A stretch of DNA of 11,132 bases from Candidatus Aenigmatarchaeota archaeon (GTDB taxonomy: Archaea > Aenigmatarchaeota > Aenigmatarchaeia > JACPZZ01). The stretch is from contig JACOVS010000014.1 in the NCBI GenBank assembly GCA_016177205.1, positions 1 through 11,132 of the forward strand, written 5' to 3'. The position numbers and the translations under genes are program-made. This document shows, piece by piece, positions 1-6,595 of this stretch; position 1 is the stretch's first letter, and each line of letters starts with the position of its first letter. The notes under the pieces were generated by a model, which was given only the letters and a program-made list of their open reading frames with translations, did not search any database and was not told the DNA's origin.

Positions 1-1
1 C

Positions 2-1513
2 CGCCTGGGAGAGAAGCCGTTTTACTACACCATCGCGGGCAATAATTTCGTGTTCGCGTCAGAAATAAAGTCCATTCTGATGTTTCCCGGCATAAAGCGC
101 AGGATAAACACCGGAGCGCTCGACAAGTTCCTTTCACTCAGATACTGCCCGGGAAACGAAACCATGGTTTGCGACGTATTCAAACTAAAACCAGGCCACT
201 GGCTGAAATACTCCAACGGCAGCATAGAGATAAAAAAATACTGGGACTTGAAGCCCGGGGACATAAACCAAAGGGACGAAAGTTATTATTCCGGCCTTTT
301 TGCCAGGCTTCTGGAAGACTCGGTCAGAATGAGGCTAATCAGCGAGGTTCCTTTGGGAATATATCTTTCCGGCGGTCTGGACTCAAGCGCTATTACAGCC
401 GTTGCGAGCAGGGCGCTGGAAAAGCCTGTCAACACCTTTTCCATGGGATTCGGAACAGAAAAAGAAAGCGAGTTCGATTATGCGAGGCTGGTCTCTGAGA
501 AATTCGGCACAAACCACAAGGAAATAATGGTAAACAACAGGAGTTTCGACGCCTTGCCGGAAATAATATGGCACAACGACGAACCACTTGGCGACCCAAC
601 TATAATACCCACTTATTTCATATCAAAGGCGACTAAAAAACACGCCACGGTCGTGTTAACCGGCGAAGGCGCGGACGAATTGTTCTCCGGATATTTCCAT
701 GAAAAGGCGATGATATTAGCGGACAGGTTTCTTGCAAACAAAAGAATCTCCGGGGATACGTACGCCAAATTAGCCAAGCTCGCGCCGGACTTTATTTTGA
801 ACAAGTTTTTCGAATACCCCGCAGACCTCGGTGACGCGGGGAAGGAAAGGATTTACAGATCTCTACGCAACCTGCATAGCAACGCGGCGATGTACGCCAC
901 TTTCGTGGAAAATTTTTCCGAAGAGGAAAAGAGGGGAATTTTAAAAACTTACAAAACAACGGCCAGTATGTTCAAAGACTATTTCGGCGGAGGAAATGAG
1001 ATTTCACAGAACATGCTGCTCATCGACAGGGAAATGTGGCTGCCTGATTACATCCTTTTACGGTTGGACAGGATGACTATGGCCAATTCTGTGGAAGGAA
1101 GGGTCCCTTATCTGGACCACAGGCTGATGGAACTTTCGATGTCAATGCCCCAGAAACTTAAACTTAGAGGATTCACGGAGAAGTACATTCTAAGAAGAGC
1201 TATGAAAAACATACTGCCCGCCGAGATCCTGAAAAGGAAAAAGCGCCCGTTTATAACACCTGTCAGCGAATGGGGGGAGAAGAGCCTGAAAGAAATGTTC
1301 AGCGCAGTGTTCGGCGAAAGGCGCTTTGCTTCGGACAAACTTATAAACCCCAGTAAGGTCTTTGGGCTGCCAAACAAATACGAAAAATCAAAGCTAATAA
1401 CCGGCAGGCAAATGTTCTCGCTTCTATCCCTGGAGTTGTGGGTCAGGATTTTTATAAACACGGACCCGAGTGAGTGGAAAATAAAGAACCTTTCTAAGGT
1501 GTGTGGTCTGTGA
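2..1513 (+). CDS. asnB: Asparagine synthase (glutamine-hydrolysing) family protein, 5' end outside window
   Basis: Class II glutamine amidotransferase of the AsnB family: an N-terminal Ntn glutaminase domain supplies ammonia to a C-terminal ATP-dependent synthetase domain that amidates a carboxylate. The frame is open from base 2 and already reads RLGEKPFYY...FASEIK, a conserved stretch near the end of the glutaminase domain, so about 100 N-terminal residues including the catalytic Cys2 lie upstream. The GTG at 50 is inside this domain and is not the start. Visible synthetase motifs are the PP-loop SGGLDSS (nt 368-388), GEGADELFSGY (from nt 662) and the RLDRMTMANSVEGRVPYLDHR stretch near nt 1063-1120. 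About 503 residues are visible, ending at TGA 1511-1513. In glycan clusters such paralogues often amidate sugar carboxylates rather than make free asparagine. Which applies here cannot be told. Its last 20 nt overlap the convergent glycosyltransferase gene. Confidence 0.93.
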   Translation, partial: RLGEKPFYYTIAGNNFVFASEIKSILMFPGIKRRINTGALDKFLSLRYCPGNETMVCDVFKLKPGHWLKYSNGSIEIKKYWDLKPGDINQRDESYYSGLFARLLEDSVRMRLISEVPLGIYLSGGLDSSAITAVASRALEKPVNTFSMGFGTEKESEFDYARLVSEKFGTNHKEIMVNNRSFDALPEIIWHNDEPLGDPTIIPTYFISKATKKHATVVLTGEGADELFSGYFHEKAMILADRFLANKRISGDTYAKLAKLAPDFILNKFFEYPADLGDAGKERIYRSLRNLHSNAAMYATFVENFSEEEKRGILKTYKTTASMFKDYFGGGNEISQNMLLIDREMWLPDYILLRLDRMTMANSVEGRVPYLDHRLMELSMSMPQKLKLRGFTEKYILRRAMKNILPAEILKRKKRPFITPVSEWGEKSLKEMFSAVFGERRFASDKLINPSKVFGLPNKYEKSKLITGRQMFSLLSLELWVRIFINTDPSEWKIKNLSKVCGL

Positions 1514-2636
1514 CGGCGCGGTACACGCTGCCGGTCTGCTCCACGGTCCTGTTCCAGTCGAATTTTTCAGCAAGCTTTAAGGAATTTTCAGAAAATTTCT
1601 CCATTTTTCCCGGGTCTGATAGCAGGCTTTCCACGGCAGAGGATATCTGCGAGGCGTCCCTGTAGCCTATTATTGTTCCGTTAAATCCGTCCTTTACAAC
1701 GCCTATGTCTTCCAGTAATTTCGTGGCGACTATCGGCCTGCCTGTCGCGGCAGCCTCGACGCAGGGAAAGCAATAACCCATGCCGTACAACGTAGGATCG
1801 ACGTAAATATCACAATCCCTGAACCAGTACGGAAGCTCAGGCTGTTCTATGAAGCCGCTGAACACGACGTTTTTTTCCAGGCCGAGAGACTCCACCTTTT
1901 GTTTTAATTTTTCCATGTAACTTTCATCGAGGGCGGGCCCGCCTATCACAAATTTTATGTCCGGAAATTTCTGCCTTAGCGTGGATACCGCTTCGATCGC
2001 GTATTCCAGGCCTTTTTTCGGGCCGAACATGCCTATGAACAGCAGCATCGGTCCTTTGCCTATGCCCAACTTTTTCCTTATTTTTCCGTATTCCAGGTTT
2101 TCGTTGAAAACCTCCCTGTCTATGCCGTAATCGGTTACGAATATTTTCCCGGGTTTTGTTCCATGGTATTTTATTATGTCGTTTTTCACCTTTTCACTGG
2201 GGACAATTATGGCGTCCGAAAAATTGCAGACCACCTGCTGGAGAAAGCCTTTCCACAGCTTGGCCAATTTCGAAACTTCAATTATCCCCTTTTCTATAAC
2301 CCCTATGTCGTGGAGTGTCGTGACCAGGGGGATTCCGTTAAACAATTTCGGCAATATTCCGCACAGGCCTGCCGGGTACGTGATCGCGTGTATGACGTCC
2401 GCGTCCGACCTGCGGATTTTCCGAATGCAGGACACCCAGAATTTTAAGAAGGCCAGGTATTTGTTTTTTCCCGCTTTTACATCGATTATATCATCCCTCG
2501 GTTGGCGCTCCGGGTGGCGAATCGTTATAAGCTTGTTTTCGTTAACCGGTTTCAATCTTTCATAAATCTCCCGGGCATAATTTTCCGTGCCTCCCCTGAA
2601 CGGCGGATAACCGCGACTTATGAAAAGAACCCTCAT
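1494..2636 (-). CDS. GT4-family (GT-B fold) glycosyltransferase
   Basis: Retaining nucleotide-sugar glycosyltransferase, 380 aa, probably cytoplasmic and membrane-associated, extending a lipid-linked glycan. The N-terminal Rossmann half opens with MRVLFISRGYPPFRGGTENYA, where PPxxGGxE is the usual GT4 glycine-rich loop; HAITYPAG and TLHDIG (about residues 83-111) are also typical. The C-terminal donor half has LLFIGMFGPKKGLE (198-211, phosphate-binding Lys), FVIGGPA, the VVFSGFI block and FPCVEAAATGRPIVATK (290-306). The EX7E motif is altered: the second Glu is E294, but the position eight residues before it is M286. The ATG at 2636 gives a normal-length protein. GGGT-like bases about 10 nt upstream are a weak ribosome site. 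It is divergent from the PLP dehydratase gene and its 3' end overlaps asnB by 20 nt. Sugar donor and acceptor are unknown. Confidence 0.9.
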   Translation of the reverse strand: MRVLFISRGYPPFRGGTENYAREIYERLKPVNENKLITIRHPERQPRDDIIDVKAGKNKYLAFLKFWVSCIRKIRRSDADVIHAITYPAGLCGILPKLFNGIPLVTTLHDIGVIEKGIIEVSKLAKLWKGFLQQVVCNFSDAIIVPSEKVKNDIIKYHGTKPGKIFVTDYGIDREVFNENLEYGKIRKKLGIGKGPMLLFIGMFGPKKGLEYAIEAVSTLRQKFPDIKFVIGGPALDESYMEKLKQKVESLGLEKNVVFSGFIEQPELPYWFRDCDIYVDPTLYGMGYCFPCVEAAATGRPIVATKLLEDIGVVKDGFNGTIIGYRDASQISSAVESLLSDPGKMEKFSENSLKLAEKFDWNRTVEQTGSVYRAVTDHTP

Positions 2637-2757
2637 TTTAACATACCCGGATTAGCTAGAAGCATACCGATACAGTATACGATATGCTTCAATTATAGTA
2701 ACAACCAGCCAAAATAAAGATTAATAGGCCAACCTTCTATGTATTATTGATCGCGGC
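2637..2757. promoter_or_regulatory. Divergent intergenic region, probable promoters for both flanking genes
   Basis: This 121-nt non-coding, AT-rich spacer separates the start codons of the GT4 gene (-) and the PLP dehydratase gene (+), so both transcription units should be started from here. The best AT-rich box for the rightward unit is around TTAATA at 2721-2726, preceded by A-rich bases 2711-2718 that could serve as a BRE; this would place transcription start about 9 nt before the ATG at 2758, giving a nearly leaderless mRNA, in keeping with the lack of a clear Shine-Dalgarno there. For the leftward gene the candidate boxes are the AT-rich stretches at 2675-2684 and 2692-2697. These box assignments are tentative. 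Confidence 0.45.
2659..2690. repeat. Interrupted inverted repeat in divergent promoter (possible operator)
   Basis: Perfect 8-bp arms, GAAGCATA (2659-2666) and TATGCTTC (2683-2690), flank a 16-bp centre that holds the palindrome GTATAC (2675-2680). Two more symmetric pairs (2668/2681 and 2669/2680) extend the symmetry past one mismatch. The 24-bp spacing between arm starts and the position between two divergent starts suit a dimeric regulator site. It is read as DNA because the RNA stem would have a large loop. Its function is inferred. Confidence 0.4.
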
Positions 2758-3954
2758 ATGAGAGTCAAAATAGGCGACCTGATCTTCGGTCCCGAGGAGA
2801 GGAAGGCCATCAACGAATTAATGGACAAAAGCACCATATCAGAGGGCGCACGGTGCAAAGAGTTTGAGGAGAAATTTGCCAGATTCATCGGCACGGACAG
2901 GGCGATTGTCGCGGCGAACGGAACGGCCACGCTTATGCTGGTCATGTACGCGCTGCGTTACCATTCCAAATACATGCTAAAAGGCGGCGAAAAGGTTGTA
3001 ACGACACCGCTCACCTATATAGCAACCAGCAACTCCATAGTAACAACCGGTTACGAGCCGGTTTACGTGGATATCAATTTGGAAGATTTCTCCATATCAA
3101 CCGAACAGATAAAGGCGCACATGGAGGATGCCGATGACGCAGAGCAACACCGAGCGGTTATGCCGGTCCATCTCATGGGATACCCGTGCGACATGGACGA
3201 AATAAACAAAATCGCAACCAGATACAACATGGCGGTGGTCGAAGACGCGGCCGAGGCCCATGGAAGCTTATACAAGGGCAGAAGGACAGGCTCGCTGGGC
3301 CTTGCAGGCTCCTATTCATTTTACATAGCGCACAATATACAAGCCGGCGAGTTTGGCGCGATAACAACAAACGACCAGGAACTCGCGAACATATGCAAGA
3401 GGATGAAAGGGAACGGCAGACTATGTTATTGCACGGTCGCGGAAATAGAACAGGGAAAATGCCCGCATCAAAACCTGGGATTCCATCCGAGATACCTGCA
3501 CGACGTAATAGGCTTTAACTTCAAAGCCATGGAGTATCAGGCCGCCATAGCCATTTTGCAACTTGCGCAGATCGACTGGATACTTTCCAAGCGCAGGGAA
3601 AATGTGAAACACCTTAACGACGCTCTTGCACCGCTCGAAGGTACATTAACGCTGCCCAAGCATTCTGACGACATCAGTTACCTTGGGTACCCCATGATAT
3701 TGACCGACAAATCATTTTCCAGAAACGGCATATCCAAACAGTTGACGCAGGCGGGTATTGAGAACAGACCTGTGTTTAATTGCATACCAACGCAGCAGCC
3801 CGCGTATGCGTTTTTAAAGAAGAAGTATGAGGGCAAACTCCCAAATGCGGAGTTCATAGGAAACAACGGTTTCTATGTGGGCTGCCACCAGTACCTGAAG
3901 GACGAAGAATTGGACTACATTGCGGCCACGCTAAAGCGGATATTGTCAAAATGA
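2758..3954 (+). CDS. ColD/RfbH-type PLP-dependent NDP-4-keto-6-deoxyhexose 3-dehydratase (DegT/DnrJ/EryC1/StrS fold)
   Basis: Fold-type I PLP enzyme of 398 aa. In ordinary sugar aminotransferases of this family a Lys forms the PLP aldimine in an SFxxxKxxxxGEGG motif. Here the motif is SFYIAHNIQAGEFG (187-200) with His192 in place of Lys. His at this position is the known signature of the 3-dehydratases ColD (GDP-colitose) and RfbH/E1 (CDP-3,6-dideoxyhexoses), which remove the C3 hydroxyl from a 4-keto-6-deoxy sugar. RLCYC...GKCPH (221-237) resembles the RfbH [2Fe-2S] region: C223 and C225 lie 31 and 33 residues after His192, the same spacing as in E1, and C235 is the likely third ligand. The first ligand position, in VEDAAEAHG, is Ala165. 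Other family blocks are ANGTATLML (53-61), PLTYIATSNS (84-93) and HLMGYPCDM (138-146). It is the first gene of a rightward unit, with no clear Shine-Dalgarno before ATG 2758. A plain aminotransferase is unlikely without the Lys. Confidence 0.82.
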   Translation: MRVKIGDLIFGPEERKAINELMDKSTISEGARCKEFEEKFARFIGTDRAIVAANGTATLMLVMYALRYHSKYMLKGGEKVVTTPLTYIATSNSIVTTGYEPVYVDINLEDFSISTEQIKAHMEDADDAEQHRAVMPVHLMGYPCDMDEINKIATRYNMAVVEDAAEAHGSLYKGRRTGSLGLAGSYSFYIAHNIQAGEFGAITTNDQELANICKRMKGNGRLCYCTVAEIEQGKCPHQNLGFHPRYLHDVIGFNFKAMEYQAAIAILQLAQIDWILSKRRENVKHLNDALAPLEGTLTLPKHSDDISYLGYPMILTDKSFSRNGISKQLTQAGIENRPVFNCIPTQQPAYAFLKKKYEGKLPNAEFIGNNGFYVGCHQYLKDEELDYIAATLKRILSK

Positions 3955-3977
3955 TTGCCTATCATAAGCTTTGTTTC

Positions 3978-3985
3978 GGGTGGAT
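3978..3985 (+). promoter_or_regulatory. Shine-Dalgarno-like site for flippase gene
   Basis: GGGTGGAT lies just before the ATG at 3989, with GGTG (3979-3982) 6 nt from it. GGTG matches the archaeal anti-Shine-Dalgarno. This supports ATG 3989 over the TTG at 3971, which would lie upstream of the site. Confidence 0.45.
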
Positions 3986-3988
3986 TCA

Positions 3989-5482
3989 ATGGGAAACGCA
4001 TCAAAGATAATATCGAACACGTTCTACCTTTTTTTGGACTGGGCCGCCCTTACGGCGGGCGGGTATATTTACTGGATTTTGATGGGAAAACTGCTTTCCC
4101 CAGGCGAGGTGGGCCACTTTTCCACAATATATAATATAGCGATGTTTCTTGTTAGTTTCGCCGGCCTTGGGATAAACATAGCCATAACCAAACTGTTTCC
4201 ATATTACGAAAAAAACAGGCAACACGAAAAAATCACCGGATCCCTCTGGTGGGGCGCCAAAATAACGTCGGCCTCTTGCGTGGTTATCGGGCTGCTAATC
4301 GTAGTATTGAACCCTTTGATATCCAAGGTCGTGCAAATCGCGCCTTCCGACGCGTGGCTGATATTTCTCATGATATTCGTTACAAACCTGCTTTACATAA
4401 CAAACGGGTACCTTTACGGACTGCAAAAAATAAAATCAATCTTCTTTTCCGACGCAGCGCTTTCAATCTCAAAGGTTGCGATAACACTGCCCTTGATAGT
4501 GCTCGGATACAGTTATCTGGGACCCGTGTACGGGTTTTTGGCGGCGTCCTTGATAACACTCGGGATAAGGTACAGGCTGATGCCAAGAGGGAAGGGGACA
4601 GTGGACAAGGAAAGGATCTGGTTTTATTCCATGCCGGTCCTGGTAAGCAACATAGGCTCCATGCTGATAAACCAGGGCAGCATAGTAATACTAAGCGTTT
4701 TATCGACGGCCAGTTCGGTGGGACTTTTCTCGCTGATGTTCTTTTTGTCATCCCCGGTAAGGATGATACCGCAGCTTATTTCATTCGGAACTTTCCCGAT
4801 AACATCACAGCAACCGGACGACAAGAGCTCCGTGAACAGGATATTCTTTTACGGGACCAGGTACTCCATAGTTTTAACGCTGCCAATCCTGGCGGTCGTC
4901 CTGGTTTTTCCCGGACAACTTATCCTGCTGCTGTCATCGAACCAGTACCTGGCCGCCGCAAACATACTTGTGCCGATCGCGGCCGCTTATTTGTTCATAG
5001 GGCTTGCGACCGTTTTCATAAACACGCTGTACGCAACGGGAAGGGTGGCTGAGAGCAGAAATGCGAACCTTATCGGCGGGTTTGTTAACCTCGTATTCTC
5101 CCTGGCACTGATACCAGCCATGGGATTGCCGGGAGCGGCCCTCGCGTTCCTGGCATGCGGCTTCTCCATGTTTTTTTACAGCGCGTGGAAAATGTACAGG
5201 CGCCTAAAGGCGCCATTTCCAATCAGGGACACGCTAAAAATTTCACTGTCCCTGCTATCATTCATCGTGTTTTCCAGCATTTTCAACGGACTTACCGGCG
5301 GCGGTTATTGGATGGCCGTCATATTGGCGGGAACGGTTTTATACGGGGCAGTGCTGCTGGCAACAAAATTTTTCAACGAGACGGATGTTAGAATGATCAA
5401 TTACATAAAATCCAGATTCCCCAAATTCACGCACCCGTTTTTTGACAGAGTTTTAAATTTAATTTCCCATTTTTCCTCTTAA
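3989..5482 (+). CDS. Wzx-like polysaccharide / lipid-linked oligosaccharide flippase (MOP superfamily)
   Basis: Polytopic membrane protein of 497 aa, a normal length for a Wzx/MurJ-type flippase of the MOP superfamily. These move lipid-linked saccharides from the inner to the outer face of the membrane. The N-terminal block, with conserved Gly and Pro in the region from TFYLFLDWAALTAGG through LLSPGEVGHFSTIYNIA, is typical: a first helix, then the PxxxGxxS-like loop into helix 2. Hydrophobic segments recur through the chain, roughly 12-14 helices by eye, with short charged loops (for example YYEKNRQHEK and MPRGKGTVDKERIW) and a basic C-terminal tail. The ATG at 3989 was chosen for its upstream GGTG site. 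It starts 34 nt after the dehydratase stop and ends 31 nt before the SDR gene, so the three are probably co-transcribed. Substrate specificity cannot be read from sequence. Confidence 0.85.
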   Translation: MGNASKIISNTFYLFLDWAALTAGGYIYWILMGKLLSPGEVGHFSTIYNIAMFLVSFAGLGINIAITKLFPYYEKNRQHEKITGSLWWGAKITSASCVVIGLLIVVLNPLISKVVQIAPSDAWLIFLMIFVTNLLYITNGYLYGLQKIKSIFFSDAALSISKVAITLPLIVLGYSYLGPVYGFLAASLITLGIRYRLMPRGKGTVDKERIWFYSMPVLVSNIGSMLINQGSIVILSVLSTASSVGLFSLMFFLSSPVRMIPQLISFGTFPITSQQPDDKSSVNRIFFYGTRYSIVLTLPILAVVLVFPGQLILLLSSNQYLAAANILVPIAAAYLFIGLATVFINTLYATGRVAESRNANLIGGFVNLVFSLALIPAMGLPGAALAFLACGFSMFFYSAWKMYRRLKAPFPIRDTLKISLSLLSFIVFSSIFNGLTGGGYWMAVILAGTVLYGAVLLATKFFNETDVRMINYIKSRFPKFTHPFFDRVLNLISHFSS

Positions 5483-5508
5483 GCTTATAAGCGTTAATCG
5501 ATAGTGAT
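5483..5508 (+). promoter_or_regulatory. Palindromic TATA-like box and Shine-Dalgarno-like site before SDR gene
   Basis: GCTTATAAGC (5483-5492) is a perfect 10-bp palindrome around TTATAA and is centred about 26 nt before the ATG at 5514, where a TATA box of a leaderless archaeal gene would sit. AGTGAT (5503-5508), a five-of-six match to GGTGAT, ends 5 nt before the ATG. Only one of the two may be used: the first implies an internal promoter with a leaderless mRNA, the second translation from the longer operon transcript. Confidence 0.3.
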
Positions 5509-5513
5509 GTATT

Positions 5514-6584
5514 ATGCAAAATCAATGGGCTGACAAAAACGTACTCATACTCGGCGTGACCGGTTTTGTGGGTTCGTGGCTTGCAGAAACGCTGTCGTCG
5601 GAGGATTTCGGGTCAAACGTGTTCGGCCTTGTGCGGCGCCAATCCGTACCCAGCCGGAAGAACATATCGCATATAATGGACAGCGTGAAAATATTGTCCG
5701 GCGACCTGAATGACATGTCCTCGATTGTGGACGTTCTTAAGAAAAACCAAATCGATATTGTTTTCCACCTGGCAGCGCAGAGTTATGTGACCAGGAGTTT
5801 TGAATCGCCCACGGATACTTATTATACAAACGTGATAGGGACCGCGAACGTTCTTGAAGCGGCAAGACATTACGACAGGCTGGAAAAAATACACTTTGCC
5901 GGCTCCAGCGAAGAATACGGCCTTGTAGTCAAGGACGACGCCCATTACAGAGAACTTTTGCGCAGCGGCGTTGTCGTGTCCCCGCCGCCCGCCATGGACG
6001 GGAACGGAAAAGTGATATCAGAGCTCCCGATAAAAGAAACAAATTACCTGAGACCTTTGTCGCCTTACGCGGTCTCAAAGGTCGCAGGAGATTACATGTG
6101 CTTTTGCCATAACAGGGCCTACGGAATACCCGTTGTTAGAACAAGAGCTTTCAACCACGAGGGGCCGAGAAGGGGCGAGGAGTTTGTCACATCTGTTATT
6201 GCGAAACAGGTCGCGGAGGGAAAAAAACACGGCAAAAAAACGCTTACCATAGGAAACCCCGACCCTATACGGGATTATTCGGACGTTAGGGACATAATCA
6301 CAGGTTACATGCTTGCCGTTACCAAGGGGAGGAACGGCGAGGTTTACAATTTCTGTTCGGGAAAGGGTTGGAAAATCGGCGATGTGGCGCGGATGGCGAT
6401 AAAGATGGCGGGGCTCGAAGGCAGGATGTCAATTGAAATAGACAAGTCAAGATTCAGGAAGGCTGAGGTCGACGTGTTGGTCGGAGACTGCTCCAAAGCC
6501 AAGAGCGAGCTTGGATGGCAGCCTAAAATACCGTTCGAGCAGACAATCAGGGACCAGATACAGCATTGGGAAAAACAAGTGTAA
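5514..6584 (+). CDS. GDP-mannose 4,6-dehydratase-like SDR (extended, NDP-sugar)
   Basis: Extended short-chain dehydrogenase of 356 aa acting on a nucleotide sugar in the cytoplasm. It has the Rossmann motif GVTGFVG (14-20), the FHLAAQSYV block (84-92), SSEEYG (131-136; catalytic Ser and Glu) and SPYAVSK (183-189; catalytic Tyr185 and Lys189). FNHEGPRRGEEFVT (213-226) is the hallmark of GDP-mannose 4,6-dehydratases, and RDYSDVRD (253-260) is typical of the group. Such enzymes make GDP-4-keto-6-deoxy-mannose, the substrate of ColD, which fits the PLP dehydratase two genes upstream. There is an insert of about 25 residues (141-168) between the SSE and YxxxK motifs compared with ordinary GMD. Because of this, another NDP-sugar or a 4-reductase or epimerase role cannot be excluded. 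It lies 11 nt before the carbamoyltransferase gene. Confidence 0.82.
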   Translation: MQNQWADKNVLILGVTGFVGSWLAETLSSEDFGSNVFGLVRRQSVPSRKNISHIMDSVKILSGDLNDMSSIVDVLKKNQIDIVFHLAAQSYVTRSFESPTDTYYTNVIGTANVLEAARHYDRLEKIHFAGSSEEYGLVVKDDAHYRELLRSGVVVSPPPAMDGNGKVISELPIKETNYLRPLSPYAVSKVAGDYMCFCHNRAYGIPVVRTRAFNHEGPRRGEEFVTSVIAKQVAEGKKHGKKTLTIGNPDPIRDYSDVRDIITGYMLAVTKGRNGEVYNFCSGKGWKIGDVARMAIKMAGLEGRMSIEIDKSRFRKAEVDVLVGDCSKAKSELGWQPKIPFEQTIRDQIQHWEKQV

Positions 6585-6585
6585 C

Positions 6586-6590
6586 GGGGG
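6586..6590 (+). promoter_or_regulatory. Purine-rich ribosome site for carbamoyltransferase gene
   Basis: A run of five G residues lies 5 nt before ATG 6596, between the SDR stop (6582-6584) and this start. It can pair with the pyrimidine-rich 16S rRNA end and supports ATG 6596 over the TTG at 6566, which is inside the SDR gene. Confidence 0.35.
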
Positions 6591-6595
6591 CAAAA

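Noticed and set aside
50..52. GTG as start of asnB
   Set aside because: The conserved glutaminase sequence continues upstream in frame to the window edge, so this Val is internal.
1488..1500. Small hairpin ACCTT-tct-AAGGT at the end of asnB as terminator
   Set aside because: Only 5 bp, AT-rich, within coding sequence and not followed by a T run.
2692..2697. Bacterial -10 box TATAAT on the minus strand before the GT4 gene
   Set aside because: No -35 element at suitable spacing, and the gene content points to an archaeal host; kept only as an AT-rich promoter candidate.
3971..3973. TTG as start of the flippase
   Set aside because: The GGTG ribosome site lies downstream of it and at the right distance from ATG 3989.
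4249..5052. 267-codon frame inside the flippase gene
   Set aside because: Low-complexity, Arg/Asp/Gly-rich, no motif; a shadow of the membrane protein in another frame.
6566..6568. TTG as start of the carbamoyltransferase
   Set aside because: It lies inside the SDR gene; ATG 6596 has a G-run at proper distance and gives the usual family N-terminus.
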